Shown: positions 36,401 through 45,208, counted from the first letter of the stretch. The stretch is 64,000 nt of DNA from Catalinimonas niigatensis (GCF_030506285.1 NZ_CP119422.1:6249501-6313500); one strand, 5' to 3'. Translations and numbers: made by a program. The notes: generated by a model from the letters alone, not told the origin.

Positions 36401-36597
36401 CCTGCAAAAGAATTATTGTCTCTTATCCATTCGTTATTTGAGCTTCTGGTCCACCCCTGGTTTCCGGAGTTAAAGTCATAAGAGGCGATAGAAGTTTGCG
36501 CCTGAGTAACTAGAGGGAAGGTGAGTAAGGCTAAAATAAAGAGTGAGGTAAAAACTTTAATCATACTTGTAATGAGTAAGAAAGAGCGCTTCAACAT
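30484..36597 (-). CDS. Giant modular T9SS protein: three LamG/DUF8202-like modules, calcium-type repeats, sorting domain
   Basis: 2037 residues. The signal peptide ends about 34 (LVTQAQ). About 36-230 is a jelly-roll-like domain (DFNSGNQGWT). Three homologous units start near 240, 665 and 1065, each opening LSLWLKAD/LSMWFKAD/NTLWLRAD followed by W.D.SG, then GFxTxxYFIV, then RRxVxTYLAIKYGIT. About 1455-1655 are six thrombospondin-3-like Asp-rich repeats (DTDGDGIPDWIE type, probable Ca2+ binding). A further domain at about 1690-1880 precedes the T9SS sorting domain (about 1960-2037: LYPNPTKGQVYL to SSGTYLVEILYLENRIIKHIIKK). Likely a surface adhesin or polysaccharide-binding protein. The true start may be Met12. 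Confidence 0.9.
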   Translation of the reverse strand: MLKRSFLLITSMIKVFTSLFILALLTFPLVTQAQTSIASYDFNSGNQGWTRSSNNEWIRDNNSFAGASGNHWRITPYNDYNNNMNSSVTSPAIDLSGYARLNFSIDVRYKTALNRECTAELWGVCFAYDDFYDGMNIEYSTNGTTWQRLGNTGEGTNWYNHGNVSALGNNVHGWAEDNGSWQTAGITLPVELIGQTSVRFRINFASNNTGREDGVAFDNVVITGTYPLSFAPTDGSAPGGVSSNLSLWLKADQEVKEVGSDAYAWGDRSGNNNHAFQLVENEQPQYLPYVLNGNPVVYFEEGPYMDGAAGFHTQQYFIVVDPNEIYNNTNAVGRIIGFEDNDFGHLAFGPSTSLVDNEIITHAVGGANGYRAAKTDTEFNYGNPSLISSGNIFSGGTAVGQYVQNNGSQANNHEANINNFYNINNEKYRLGDLFYDLEGRDLPLNGRIAEVISYSTTLSASQRRDVETYLAIKYGITLDISTQNYTVYGYSIYDNKSYANDIAGIGKHLVNQGLNQRASKSENQGAIITISNPSSLDDGDYLVWGNDGTAVSWIQASVPAGNADRFARTWYVQETGEVGTVDLSINMNQLGIDIDNSTVNLFQAPAGSSVPNTFSTATAHTNGVRSTNSEGQIIVTFQNIDFSNGEYFTIGGDIQTTSPGGVKDDLSMWFKADGGVSVSGSSVMRWSDYSGNANDVYQGNNSLRPTYISHEINFNPAIDFDNDYLDGIDGFYTQDYFIVAKPDAIVNRSNNQGALVGFESGANSSLMLGSSNTNNYNNEIITHLLNSGYQTVINHNTRSFNPPLIINSKNNAAGNRQEIFVDGFLESTATANNGSFTNLSDTELRIGSAFNGSAYSGQIAEVISYSSRLSDTQRRNVQTYLAIKYGITLNISAQSYTARGNNIYNYTTHASNIAGIGRDLDNGYNQTRSRSSNTGAIIEMGNASSLNNGDYLVWGKDAGLTTTVQTTEKPTQYDERIAAEYRVAVTGTPGTVRVKVYVGGLPNYSSRSKTANFYSLLINNSGNFATVNSAIAASSFSGDTLVFNNVSFANGDYFTLAVPAAPSIGAGNTLWLRADKGLTLSGTTVTGWADQSGSNNHASPPATGPSLVNNHINGNPALTFNGNTIQGTAGFYTREYFIVADPDITYSSSSSAGFMVGYETGQVSGLALGNSVGTWGDEVLTHIRTNRHIAYRGSATYSAPTIFNSRNNNGSTPQSLFTNGTNLAVSTTGTVSNLNNQAYRLGNNFNNSGAFNGKISEVMSFSATLSAAEKRNIETYLALKYGITLGSGNYTLGGSTIFNATTFSGFTYDVVGIASYAKYDFLQTTSRSVNSGAVLTISNPGSLNNNDFLVIGNNAGAMTSTTTGVPAQVGERVVRKWAVQMTNTPGTVTLSFDLNGLGYASKNISAFSLILDTDSDFGNGVSRLVTPASWTGQLVTFTNVNLNGINYLGLGTDIDLAVDTDTDGIPDYFEIAYGTDPNNGNAPVTGGSPYTDTDSNTGINGDGISDALEKILADNGATGPITRYTDTDGDGIPDWIEVKNGSSPFDAHSPTSNGSNDSDGDGLPNALEILITQSGGAANASIPTDTDGDGVPDFLEIINHTVPNSINEPVVSGGADLDGDGVTDAMEATIVAGGATLPVDKESDTDIDGIPDYIEAITFSDPFSLASPAVPNSISIRINLADWTVTGGSCTNLSGHQWINILDPLGRLVFSINPVGNDLGSTCYGVRILSGIGSIRTNGERYVLNRNWYINPTTQPTGEKVYIRFYVRGQEMLDLWTKAVDLGIITSDVNEALFNQDHVRITKIGGMDVLEPFVSGGSRTLLAPKLISFGASEKILTIGTNSFSSFVVHTGEDNTTLPVSFLYFQGQALDNTVELNWATSSETNNDYFEIERSGNELDFKPIAQVKGAGNSINNLEYIWVDDRPQSGASYYRLKQVDFDGQYSYSKIITVTMSAVEEAVVLYPNPTKGQVYLYLEKDPGDVLPDISVLDLRGRKLQVNVKQESKNKFVFDINHLSSGTYLVEILYLENRIIKHIIKK

Positions 36598-37145
36598 GAT
36601 GGTTTATTTTTCTACTATCATTCCTTTGGCTGCTGACGACTACTCAGGAATAGGTAAAAACAGCATAGTAGAGTGATATTGTGCGTAAAAATATAATTTG
36701 AAGGATTTTTAAAAGCAGTAAAATAGATGACGAACGCTTGAGTGTATGATATTGAGTTATAGGAAAAGTATTTGGATTCTCCTTATATATTTTATTTGTT
36801 TTATTGGGTTATATACAATATTGTTTATATGAAAAGGTATAATAAAAATTGTAAAAGTATAATTATAAGCCTGATTGTAGTTAGAATAAGGAATTGCTCT
36901 AAAAATTCTATTGAAGAAAAAACCTGTAGTAGAATCTGCAATTTTTCTGTTTAGGAGGAAAGAAAATGCGGTGATAGTGTAGAACAGGAATTTCCTTACG
37001 TGAGAAACACACATGCTTGTTCAAAACAAAAAAAAATTCTGAAGCATAAAGCCAGAGATAATGAAACCATTCCTCCTGCTATAGATATAGCACAGACTCT
37101 GTGCTGGCTATAACAGGGGCTGTGCTAAGAAAAATGTTCCGAACC

Positions 37146-37173
37146 AAAAAGCCCCTCCATATACCGAAGAGGC
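37146..37173 (-). terminator. Rho-independent terminator, minus strand
   Basis: Minus strand GCCTCTTC / GGAGGGGC, an 8-bp stem with two G-U pairs and a 7-nt loop, followed by TTTTTGG. It lies 370 nt beyond the histidine kinase stop codon. Confidence 0.55.
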
Positions 37174-37433
37174 CTGACCATTAAAAAGATAAATACCCGG
37201 ACACAAAGAGAAAGTATCATGTGGGTGGATTTTCTTTTTAGCGATGCTGTTACAGCACTGCTATAAGAATTGATGAGAATGGCTATATCAAACCTAAGTG
37301 AAGATAGATGATAAAATACTCTGCCTATTTACCGTCAATAAAGTACAGAACTTGATTTAGGGATAAAGACACATAAAAAATGATATAGGGAATTGTAAAA
37401 TACTACTAATAGAAGTGGCATATGCCAAATGTA
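37146..37433 (-). ncRNA. Candidate small non-coding RNA (promoter to terminator)
   Basis: On the minus strand a -7 box TACATTTG (37433-37426) is preceded by TTAG (37456-37453, 3 of 4 with TTTG) at 19 nt. About 270 nt downstream is an intrinsic terminator (37173-37146). Frames between them are short (5-6 codons). The alternative is that this is simply the 3' tail of the histidine kinase transcript. Confidence 0.25.
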
Positions 37434-37540
37434 GTCTGTTAAATTATGGCAGCTAAGGCTTGAAGTCATATGAATTTTGTTCAACCTTATCATCAAAGCG
37501 CTATGGTAAAGGAGAAAAATGGCTTAAAACAGGATAAAGC

Positions 37541-38815
37541 CTAATGCTCTTCCATGAGTTGTGGTCGGCTTTGTTTTTTATCCACTTCCTGCGGTAGTTT
37601 ATCGGTAAACAGGATGATCCTAAAAGTAGTGCCTACCTCCGGTTCAGACTCTTTGACAAATATTTTACCCCGATGGTAAATTTCTATAATGCGCTGAGCT
37701 AAAGATAATCCCAGTCCCCAGCCTCGTTTTTTAGTCGTATAGCCCGGCGTAAACACCTGGTTGATTTTAGACTTGGGAATTCCCTTTCCGGTATCTGTAA
37801 TATCAATGAACACTTTTTTCTTCTCCTGACTGATATGGATATTGATGCTCCCTACGCCTCCCATGGCATCTACTGCGTTCTTACAGATATTTTCAATCAC
37901 CCATTCAAAAAGCGGGCGGTTCATCATGGCTTCAATATCATGTGAGGGAGTATGTACCTGCATTTTCACTTTGGTGGAAATACGTTTCTCCAGATAGTTG
38001 AGTGTACTGGTAATGATGGTGTTTATATTTTCTTTTTTCAGGGTGGGCACTGAACCTATGCTGGAGAAGCGTGCAGTGATCATCTCAAGGCGATTGATGT
38101 CTTTATCCAGCTCTTTGATAATGGCAGGGTCATAGCGCTCAGGATCAGCACGGAAAAACTCCAGCCAGGCCATCAGAGAGGAGAGGGGAGTACCCAATTG
38201 ATGGGCGGTTTCTTTGGCCATTCCTATCCATACCCTATTCTGCTCAGCCCGGCGCGAATAGCTGAAGACAGTATAGGTAAGCAATGCAAAGACAGCAATG
38301 ACAGAAAGCTGTACGTAAGGATAATACTGAAGCTGAGTGAGCAGGAAGGAATTCTTATAATATACAAACTGATAGCCATCTACCATATCCGTATTGGGAT
38401 TTTTTAGTACGATTTCAATCGGTTTATAAGCCTCCCGCATATCTTGCAGTTCGTCCTCTATAATCCGGGTTCTCTTTTCATCACTGTAGGAGTCTTTCAG
38501 ATTCAGATTGCGTGATTGAAGATAGTTGCCATAGCTATCGGTAAGAATAACGGGTATGCTGTTGTTGGGTACGATCAACTCCTGGAAGAGAAAAGGGATA
38601 TCATCACCTTCTGAATTAGCCACAATTTCCAGTGTTTCAGCATACAAATTGATAAAACTTCTCTCCCTTTCTTTCAACTCCTCTACCAGACTGTTGGTAT
38701 AGTATACCGAACCAACGGCAATAAGCGTAGCGAAAATCAGCACCACAAATTTCAGGGTGTTCTTTTTTTGGTAGATGCTGTCCACCTTTTCTCTGGAATA
38801 AACGCGTTTCTTCAT
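37541..38815 (-). CDS. Membrane sensor histidine kinase
   Basis: 424 residues. Helices at about 22-40 and 167-187 flank a periplasmic sensor region of about 125 residues. The H-box MAKETAHQLGTPLSSLMAWLE carries H205 (HQLGTPLS type, a Bacteroidota variant). The ATP-binding core follows: N-box IENICKNAVDAM, G1 DTGKGIPKS, F/G2 GYTTKKRGWGLGLSLA. No response regulator is adjacent, so it is an orphan kinase. The next gene upstream is an ABC exporter, 131 nt away on the same strand. Confidence 0.92.
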   Translation of the reverse strand: MKKRVYSREKVDSIYQKKNTLKFVVLIFATLIAVGSVYYTNSLVEELKERERSFINLYAETLEIVANSEGDDIPFLFQELIVPNNSIPVILTDSYGNYLQSRNLNLKDSYSDEKRTRIIEDELQDMREAYKPIEIVLKNPNTDMVDGYQFVYYKNSFLLTQLQYYPYVQLSVIAVFALLTYTVFSYSRRAEQNRVWIGMAKETAHQLGTPLSSLMAWLEFFRADPERYDPAIIKELDKDINRLEMITARFSSIGSVPTLKKENINTIITSTLNYLEKRISTKVKMQVHTPSHDIEAMMNRPLFEWVIENICKNAVDAMGGVGSINIHISQEKKKVFIDITDTGKGIPKSKINQVFTPGYTTKKRGWGLGLSLAQRIIEIYHRGKIFVKESEPEVGTTFRIILFTDKLPQEVDKKQSRPQLMEEH

Positions 38816-38946
38816 GTACGAAAATATTTTCCCTGTCGTCTTTTATTAACAGGAAATCTCATTACATGTAAATTAACGAATGTGCAGTAAAAAATTATCC
38901 ATACACATAAGAATATTAACGCTTTGGAGAAAGCGTGCCTGTCAAA

Positions 38947-40266
38947 CTAATGATTTGACAGCAGCCACTTGCCAATTATTTTATAATTGACCTTAGCGCC
39001 GTGCATAAGTATACCAACCCGGTAAATCCTGCCCGCAACCCAGGTTGTAAACATAAAGCCACCTATCAGCAAAGTCATGGATAGAATAAGCTGCCAGGTA
39101 GGTATACCAAAAGGCACACGCATCATCATGGTTACCGGCGCGGTAAATGGGATCATAGAAAGCCAGAAAGCCAGCGTTCCGTTAGGGTCATTAAGTACTG
39201 CTCCGAGTGTAACGATAGAGAGTATAAGAGGAGTAGAAATAGGGAGCATAAACTGTTGCGTATCTGTATTGGAATCTGCGGCAGAGCCTATGGCTGCAAA
39301 CAGGGCTCCGTACAATAAATAGCCTCCCAGGAAGTAAAAAAGAAAGGTCAGTACAAATCCGGTAATGTCTATGGATGCCAAGGCCAGTTGTATGTCCATT
39401 GTCATTTCAGATTGTGCCATTTCGGATTGTGGCATGTTCTGGCTCATCTGTTCGGTGCGCTGTTTCATCAGGTCTTCGGCGCTAAAGCCTTGCAGAAAAA
39501 CAGTAGCAAGTCCAAAGGTCAGGGCAATCCACAATAAAAACTGAGTGAGCCCGACAGAGGCTACGCCAATGATTTTGCCCATCATCAGTTGAAAAGGACG
39601 AACTGATGAGATGACTATTTCTACAATGCGGTTAGACTTTTCTTCCATCACCCCCCGCATGACCTGCGCGCCGTACAGAAAGATAAATGTATAAATCAGA
39701 AAAGCACCTACATAACCTACTACTGAAGCAACATTGGCATTTCCTTGTTGTTCTCCAGTCTCTGTAAGGCTAATGGTTTGTATATCAACATCAGTTTCCA
39801 ATTGCTCCAGTGCTTCTCTACTGATATTAGATCGTTCCAGTTTGATGTCTTTGATTTTGTCTTGCAACATGCGCTCAATATCGCCTACCACACTCATGCT
39901 GGGGCTGCTTTCTGAGAAAAGGGTAATTCCTTGCGTGTTTTCCAGGCTGATATCCGGAATGTAAAGAAGCCCAAACTGTAGGCCTTTGGTTACTTCCTGC
40001 TTAATGCTTTCTACCGGCTCGGTTACATATTGATAAATAATAGGATCATCTCCGGAAGCCGAAGTGAGAAAACTTTCTTTCAGCAGACCGCTTTCATCTA
40101 TTACTGAAATAATCTTGGTATCGCTACCATCCATAGAAGCCAGCCAAACCGGCACGATGACAATGGCTGCAAACACCAACGGACCCAGCAAGGTCATTAC
40201 AATAAATGATTTCTTACGTACCCGGGTAAGATATTCACGCTTGATAATCAGTCCTATCTTATTCAT
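38947..40266 (-). CDS. ABC-2 type transporter permease (NatB-like)
   Basis: A 439-residue inner-membrane permease. It opens with the family start IIKREYLTRVRKKSFIVMTLLGP and helix 1. A periplasmic region of about 150 residues comes next, followed by five or more C-terminal helices, including GYVGAFLIYTFIFLYGAQVMRGVMEEKSNRIVEI, the conserved coupling segment, and LFAAIGSAADSNTDTQQFMLP. It begins 1 nt after the stop codon of its ATPase gene. NatAB-type systems export Na+ or peptides; the substrate here is unknown. Confidence 0.92.
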   Translation of the reverse strand: MNKIGLIIKREYLTRVRKKSFIVMTLLGPLVFAAIVIVPVWLASMDGSDTKIISVIDESGLLKESFLTSASGDDPIIYQYVTEPVESIKQEVTKGLQFGLLYIPDISLENTQGITLFSESSPSMSVVGDIERMLQDKIKDIKLERSNISREALEQLETDVDIQTISLTETGEQQGNANVASVVGYVGAFLIYTFIFLYGAQVMRGVMEEKSNRIVEIVISSVRPFQLMMGKIIGVASVGLTQFLLWIALTFGLATVFLQGFSAEDLMKQRTEQMSQNMPQSEMAQSEMTMDIQLALASIDITGFVLTFLFYFLGGYLLYGALFAAIGSAADSNTDTQQFMLPISTPLILSIVTLGAVLNDPNGTLAFWLSMIPFTAPVTMMMRVPFGIPTWQLILSMTLLIGGFMFTTWVAGRIYRVGILMHGAKVNYKIIGKWLLSNH

Positions 40267-40267
40267 A

Positions 40268-41173
40268 TTAATTTGCTTGTACTTCTCTGATGAAGATTTC
40301 GTTCATGCTGGGAATTTTTTCCTGAAAAGAATGCACCTCTACACAGTTAATGAGCTCCCTGAGTAAATCATTAGGCGCATATCCCTGCTCAATTTTGAGG
40401 ATTGAGGAGAGGTCGCCATTCTCCAGTGTATGCTCCTGCAGCAGGTCATAATGTAAATTCAAACCATTAAGCCTCCCGCTGTGGACAATATGAAAAGTAT
40501 TATCACGGTAGCGGTTTTTGATTTCTGCTTTAGTACCATCCAGAATCTTCTCAGCTTTATTAATCAATGCGATGTGGCTGCACATTTCTTCTACTGATTC
40601 CATACGGTGGGTAGAGAAAATAATGGTTTTTCCTCTTTCTCTGAGCTTAAGAATTTCATCCTTGATCAGGTTGGCATTGACCGGATCAAAGCCGGTAAAA
40701 GGTTCATCCAGGATGATCAGGTCAGGTTCATGCACTACAGTAGCAATGAACTGTATCTTTTGCTGCATTCCTTTAGAAAGATCCTCTATTTTCTTTTCGC
40801 TCCATCCGCTGATTTCCAGTCTGTCAAACCAGTCGTTGATCCGGCGTACTGCTTCGGTAGCGTTCAGTCCTTTAAGCTGAGCCAGATAAAGTAAATGCTC
40901 TCCGACCTTCATTTTGGGGTAAAGACCGCGTTCTTCCGGCAGGTATCCAATATCCTCTATATGTTTGGGACGCAGTTTTTCTCCTTTGATCAAGATCTCC
41001 CCACTGTCAGCATTGATAATCTGGTTGATGATTCGGATCAGCGTTGTTTTTCCAGCACCATTAGGACCCAACAATCCAAATATTGCCTGATGAGGAATTT
41101 GCAGGCTAACATCACGGAGAGCCTCATGCTTCGCATATCTTTTACTTATATGTTGAGCCTCAAGAATATTCAT
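40268..41173 (-). CDS. ABC transporter ATP-binding protein (NatA-like)
   Basis: A 301-residue ATPase partner of the following permease. Walker A is GLLGPNGAGKTTLIRI, the signature DLSKGMQQKIQF, Walker B LIILDEPFTGFDPVN, and the H-loop IIFSTHRMESVEE. A C-terminal extension of about 80 residues (DNTFHIVHSGRLNG and onward) is typical of the DUF4162 type that pairs with NatB-like permeases. Confidence 0.93.
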   Translation of the reverse strand: MNILEAQHISKRYAKHEALRDVSLQIPHQAIFGLLGPNGAGKTTLIRIINQIINADSGEILIKGEKLRPKHIEDIGYLPEERGLYPKMKVGEHLLYLAQLKGLNATEAVRRINDWFDRLEISGWSEKKIEDLSKGMQQKIQFIATVVHEPDLIILDEPFTGFDPVNANLIKDEILKLRERGKTIIFSTHRMESVEEMCSHIALINKAEKILDGTKAEIKNRYRDNTFHIVHSGRLNGLNLHYDLLQEHTLENGDLSSILKIEQGYAPNDLLRELINCVEVHSFQEKIPSMNEIFIREVQAN

Positions 41174-41229
41174 AAGAGCTAGTAAAATAATTTAATGTAA
41201 ATATATCTTAGTCATGATGGGAAGCCAAC

Positions 41230-41254
41230 AAAAAAGGGCGTAATTATTACGCCC
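41230..41254 (-). terminator. Rho-independent terminator after the 41287 gene
   Basis: GGGCGTAA / TTACGCCC, a perfect 8-bp stem with a 3-nt loop, followed on the minus strand by a run of six T. Confidence 0.75.
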
Positions 41255-41286
41255 CTCTATAATCATTACTAACCGAAAGTACAGTA

Positions 41287-42174
41287 TTATTCATTCATCT
41301 TAAATACCACATTGCCCATGGCTACATCAATGTTAAAACTAATAAGATTACTTGCTTCTCCATCATAACTATCATTGACAAACACATTTGGTTCTATCTC
41401 TTTAAAATGTTTAAGCATTTTGATGCGGCATAGTGGGGAGTCATTAAAATAGACAATGAGAGGCGTTTCAGGATTATCCAGCAATACAACCATGCTTCCA
41501 GCTCCTACACTTGCTTTGATATGACTTTTGGTAGTCACTTCATTGCTAAAGTGCATCAGCAATTTGCCAAAACCCACTTCAGCTACCACTTCTTTTGCAC
41601 GAGATAAATTGAGATAATCAAGTTCCAGAACGCCCAGATCTACCTTAGCATAAAAAGTATCCATAGGAACCCGGTTAGGCACACTGCCGAAGTATCCCAC
41701 TTTGATATCTGCACTTCCCGTAGTGATTTTAAACTTCTCAACTGTCAGTCCGGATAAATCTACGGTAGAGTTACCCATTCCGTAATGTAAATCCAGGTCA
41801 AAAGGAATACCACGAGAGAGGTAGACATGCCAGGGTTTATTACTTTCACTCACTTGCCCAAACACTCTACCAGAAATACTTGATGTGAAATTTTCAGTCT
41901 GACCTTCAAAATTGAGCTTAACAAGGTGTATATCGTTGTTTATCTGGTTAACTTCTATTGGATTGAAGGTTTGATTTTCAGGATAACCATAAATACTTAC
42001 CGCACGCATATTATACGTAGAATTAATCCGGCAAGAAACAGATGGAGCATTCATCACTAATTTTACGGCTTGTTCTTCATCAACGGGTAATACGTGATAA
42101 TGCTGCTTAGTTTGCGCGCTCCCTCCTCCTACAGTCAGTATTGTAATTACTATCAATACCAGTAAATCTTTCAT
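41287..42174 (-). CDS. Secreted beta-strand-rich protein of unknown function
   Basis: The start is set at ATG 42174, which gives a clean signal peptide (MKDLLVLIVITILTVGGGSAQ); a longer frame to 42249 runs back into the terminator of dnaJ and is unlikely. The mature part (about 275 residues) is dominated by alternating strands such as FDLDLHYGMGNSTVDLSGL, FKITTGSADIKVGYFG and KASVGAGSMVVLLDN. These resemble the 'toast-rack' (LiaF-like/DUF2154-type) fold, but I cannot assign a family with confidence. It lies between two strong hairpin terminators, so it is monocistronic. Confidence 0.7.
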   Translation of the reverse strand: MKDLLVLIVITILTVGGGSAQTKQHYHVLPVDEEQAVKLVMNAPSVSCRINSTYNMRAVSIYGYPENQTFNPIEVNQINNDIHLVKLNFEGQTENFTSSISGRVFGQVSESNKPWHVYLSRGIPFDLDLHYGMGNSTVDLSGLTVEKFKITTGSADIKVGYFGSVPNRVPMDTFYAKVDLGVLELDYLNLSRAKEVVAEVGFGKLLMHFSNEVTTKSHIKASVGAGSMVVLLDNPETPLIVYFNDSPLCRIKMLKHFKEIEPNVFVNDSYDGEASNLISFNIDVAMGNVVFKMNE

Positions 42175-42230
42175 GTTCTTCAATACGAAAACAATCCGAG
42201 GAGGTTGCTCTCCATTGAAAAGTAATAAAA

Positions 42231-42255
42231 AAAGCAATGCTGCGAGCATTGCTTT
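42231..42255 (-). terminator. Rho-independent terminator after dnaJ
   Basis: AAAGCAATGCT / AGCATTGCTTT, a perfect 11-bp stem with a 3-nt loop and a T-run on the minus strand. It ends the grpE-dnaJ operon. Confidence 0.8.
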
Positions 42256-42279
42256 TATGGTAATTTAAAGTCAAACCTT

Positions 42280-43419
42280 TTAGAAAAACTCCTTCATTCG
42301 TTCGAAGAAACTTTTATCTGATTTACGAGGATTAGGCTTGAAATTCGGAGAATCTTTAAGTTCGTTTAGCACTGTTTTCTCACGATCACTCAAAGAAGTC
42401 GGTGTCCATACATTGAGATGAATCAGCTGATCACCTTGCCCGTATCCGTTAATTTCTTTTATTCCTTTACCCTTCAATCTTAAAATTTTACCACTTTGGG
42501 TGCCGGGTTCAATCTTTATTTTCACACTTCCATCAATGGTAGGGACTTCCACATTGGTGCCGAGGGCTACATCTACAAAGCTTAAGTGTAAATCATAGAT
42601 TACGTTAGAACCGTCTCTTTTAAGAAACTCATCTTCTGCTTCTTCTATCACTATGAGCAGGTCACCCGGGATACCGCCTCGCTTGGGCACATTACCTTTA
42701 CCGGACATAGAAAGCTGCATACCTTCGCCTACGCCTTCAGGTATTTTTACAGGAATTATTTCTTCTTCCAGAATACGGCCTTCGCCATGACATTTGTTAC
42801 ACCTTTCGTCTATGGTTTTTCCTTCACCACCACAAGTAGGGCAGGTATTAGCAGAGACCATTTGGCCAAGCATCGTATTGACTACCTTGCGGATCTGTCC
42901 GCTACCACTACAAGTAGGGCAGGTACTTACAGCCACACCATCTTTTGCACCATTGCCCCCACAGACATCACATGGGATATAACGTTTTACTTTGATTTTC
43001 TTTTCTACTCCTTGCGCTACTTCCTGAAGGGTTAACTTCAGTTTGATACGAAGGTTAGACCCTTTGCGCATGCGTTGACCACGACCGCCTCCGGCACCGC
43101 CAAAGAAACTTTCAAAAGCTGATCCGCCAAAGATATCTCCAAACTGAGAGAAGATATCATCCATGTTCATACCGCCTCCGGCACCGCCGCCGCCACCAAC
43201 ACCCTGATGACCAAAGCGGTCATAGCGCGCCTTTTTATCGGGATCACGCAATATTTCATAAGCTTCTGCTGCTTCCTTAAACTTGTCTTCCGCTTCCGGA
43301 TTATCAGGGTTTTTATCAGGGTGAAACTTAATAGCAGTCTTGCGATATGCTTTTTTAATATCATCCTGTGATGCGTCACGGGAAACGCCTAATATCTCGT
43401 AATAGTCTCTTTTTGCCAT
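42280..43419 (-). CDS. dnaJ: Molecular chaperone DnaJ
   Basis: The Hsp40 co-chaperone that stimulates DnaK ATPase and delivers substrates. It has a J domain (1-70, [23 protein letters not shown] with the HPD motif FHPDKNPDN) and a Gly-rich linker (about 72-115). Four zinc-finger repeats of CxxCxGxG type follow ([36 protein letters not shown]). The C-terminal domains have [19 protein letters not shown]. At 379 residues it is full length. It lies 5 nt downstream of grpE; dnaK is not in the window. Confidence 0.98.
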   Translation of the reverse strand: MAKRDYYEILGVSRDASQDDIKKAYRKTAIKFHPDKNPDNPEAEDKFKEAAEAYEILRDPDKKARYDRFGHQGVGGGGGAGGGMNMDDIFSQFGDIFGGSAFESFFGGAGGGRGQRMRKGSNLRIKLKLTLQEVAQGVEKKIKVKRYIPCDVCGGNGAKDGVAVSTCPTCSGSGQIRKVVNTMLGQMVSANTCPTCGGEGKTIDERCNKCHGEGRILEEEIIPVKIPEGVGEGMQLSMSGKGNVPKRGGIPGDLLIVIEEAEDEFLKRDGSNVIYDLHLSFVDVALGTNVEVPTIDGSVKIKIEPGTQSGKILRLKGKGIKEINGYGQGDQLIHLNVWTPTSLSDREKTVLNELKDSPNFKPNPRKSDKSFFERMKEFF

Positions 43420-43424
43420 AAAGC

Positions 43425-44045
43425 TTATTGTCCAATTACAACTTTAGCGTAGCGCAATACTTTCTCTCCCAGAAAATAACCTTTATCCAAAACATCTACA
43501 ATTTTGCCTTTCAAAGCATCTTCAGGAGCAGGAACTTGCGCTACTGCTTCGTGATAGTCACTATCAAAATCACTTCCAGGCCCTACTTCCATCAGTTTGA
43601 GGCCTTTCCGGGTAAGTACATTATTAAATTTTTGGCTGACTAACTTAATACCTTCATACATGGGTGCTACCTCATCTTTATTTTCAAAAATCTGTAAGGA
43701 GCGCTCCAAATCATCTAATACCGTAAGTAAATCCAGAATAAGCTCTTCATTGGCAGTTTTCACCAATTCAAGCCTTTCTTTAGAAGTGCGTTTACGGTAA
43801 TTTTCAAATTCTGCATATAATCTGAGGTACTTATCTTTAGCATCAGAAAGCTCTCCTTCTAATTTTCGGAGAGCATCCTCCTGCTCTGTCGTATCGTCAG
43901 TATCGAGATTTTGGTCAGAAGCTTTGTCAGCTTCCTCATCTATCGGGTGTGTATCTTTATTTTCCATAGTAGGTTGGTCCTTCATGCTCTCTTCAGCAGT
44001 TGTTCCAGTCTGTTGATTCTTTTCTTCAGATTCATTATGAGCCAT
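43425..44045 (-). CDS. grpE: Nucleotide exchange factor GrpE
   Basis: The DnaK nucleotide exchange factor. The start is placed at ATG 44045 (MAHNESEEK); a TTG 6 nt upstream is also open. Residues 1-60 are acidic and disordered. A long coiled coil follows (about 60-115: [29 protein letters not shown], the GrpE hallmark), and then the compact beta domain with the signature VLRKG-like stretch and the end [38 protein letters not shown]. It is translationally close to dnaJ (5 nt). Confidence 0.97.
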   Translation of the reverse strand: MAHNESEEKNQQTGTTAEESMKDQPTMENKDTHPIDEEADKASDQNLDTDDTTEQEDALRKLEGELSDAKDKYLRLYAEFENYRKRTSKERLELVKTANEELILDLLTVLDDLERSLQIFENKDEVAPMYEGIKLVSQKFNNVLTRKGLKLMEVGPGSDFDSDYHEAVAQVPAPEDALKGKIVDVLDKGYFLGEKVLRYAKVVIGQ

Positions 44046-44131
44046 AACCAAAACTGTTTTTACAATGATTAATTAATGTTTCCAAAGGTCAACTATTTTG
44101 CCAATGGTATAACTAATGACAAGATGACAGA

Positions 44132-45121
44132 CTATTGTAAAGTCTGCCAAAGCATATCTTTGAGTTGAGTGATGTTTTTTTGTGCAACCGCAGAGATAAA
44201 CAAATAAGGAATATCTACCTGGATTTCTTTTCTCATCTCCTCCATCAATTCTTTATCCAACAAATCGGATTTAGTAATCGCCAGCAGTCTTTTCTTGTCC
44301 AGCATTTCAGGATTATAGCGTTCCAGTTCATTCAATAAGGTGTCATATTCCTTATTGATATCTGCACTGTCAGCTGGGATCATAAACAGCAGTATAGAGT
44401 TACGTTCAATATGACGCAAAAAGCGTGTACCCAGACCTTTACCTTCTGCAGCACCCTCAATAATTCCTGGTATATCAGCGACTACAAAAGATTGAAATTG
44501 GCGGTATTCTACCACTCCCAGGTTAGGCGTGAGGGTGGTAAAAGGATAATCAGCAATTTCAGGACGGGCTGCTGAGATCACTGAAAGCAGGGTGGACTTA
44601 CCGGCATTAGGAAAGCCAATCAATCCTACATCGGCCAATACTTTAAGCTCCAGAATAAACCATTCTTCTTTACCTGGTTCTCCAGGTTGGGCATAGCGAG
44701 GTGTCTGAAAGGTAGGTGTCTTAAAATGCTCATTACCAAGTCCGCCCCGGCCGCCTTCCAGCAATATAAATTGCTGCCGGTCTTCGGTAATTTCTCCTAC
44801 TACCTCTCCAGTCTCGGCATGTTTGGCTAAAGTGCCCAGGGGTACTTCCAGGATCACATCTTCTCCCTGTGCTCCTGTCTTACGGCTTGCTCCTCCATTT
44901 TCGCCTCTTTCTGCAATGACATGCTTCTGGTATTTGAGGTGGAGTAATGTCCAATGCTGCGCATTACCTCTTAAAATAATGTGCCCACCACGGCCACCAT
45001 CCCCGCCATCGGGTCCGCCTTTGGGTACAAATTTCTCACGCCTGAGGTGAGCTGAACCTGCGCCTCCCTTACCGGAACGAGCGCAGAACTTTACATAATC
45101 TATAAAATTAGATGAAGCCAA
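44132..45121 (-). CDS. obg: GTPase Obg (ribosome assembly)
   Basis: A 329-residue essential GTPase of 50S ribosome maturation. The Gly-rich Obg fold (1-158) contains [29 protein letters not shown]. The G domain has G1 [11 protein letters not shown], switch [15 protein letters not shown]3 [16 protein letters not shown], and G4 ITKSDLLD. The variable C-terminal OCT domain is absent, as usual in Bacteroidota. It lies in the conserved order hpt-adk-obg on the minus strand, about 87 nt after adk. Confidence 0.98.
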   Translation of the reverse strand: MASSNFIDYVKFCARSGKGGAGSAHLRREKFVPKGGPDGGDGGRGGHIILRGNAQHWTLLHLKYQKHVIAERGENGGASRKTGAQGEDVILEVPLGTLAKHAETGEVVGEITEDRQQFILLEGGRGGLGNEHFKTPTFQTPRYAQPGEPGKEEWFILELKVLADVGLIGFPNAGKSTLLSVISAARPEIADYPFTTLTPNLGVVEYRQFQSFVVADIPGIIEGAAEGKGLGTRFLRHIERNSILLFMIPADSADINKEYDTLLNELERYNPEMLDKKRLLAITKSDLLDKELMEEMRKEIQVDIPYLFISAVAQKNITQLKDMLWQTLQ

Positions 45122-45208
45122 ACTTCTTTATATTAATGGGGTAAGTAGCTGTTCGCTATGCATTCAAAAGGCTAAGTAGGGCTTAAAAGTTCAGCTCTAT
45201 CTGTTCTA

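Larger units (their letters stand above)
36598..37540. other. Gene-free region of about 940 nt
   Basis: No frame on either strand looks like a protein. The left half (36600-37030) is A/T-rich and should hold the promoter of the giant T9SS gene. The right half carries a minus-strand -7 box and an intrinsic terminator that together could define a small RNA (see 37146-37433). A short perfect hairpin AGCACAG/CTGTGCT lies at about 37090-37106. Confidence 0.45.

Noticed and set aside
36757-37014. 85-codon minus frame upstream of the giant T9SS gene
   Set aside because: Very A/T-rich, Ile/Phe/Tyr-biased translation typical of non-coding DNA.
38939-38961. CTGTCAAA/TTTGACAG hairpin at the end of the ABC permease gene
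   Set aside because: It overlaps the stop codon and has no T-run on either strand, so it is not called a terminator.
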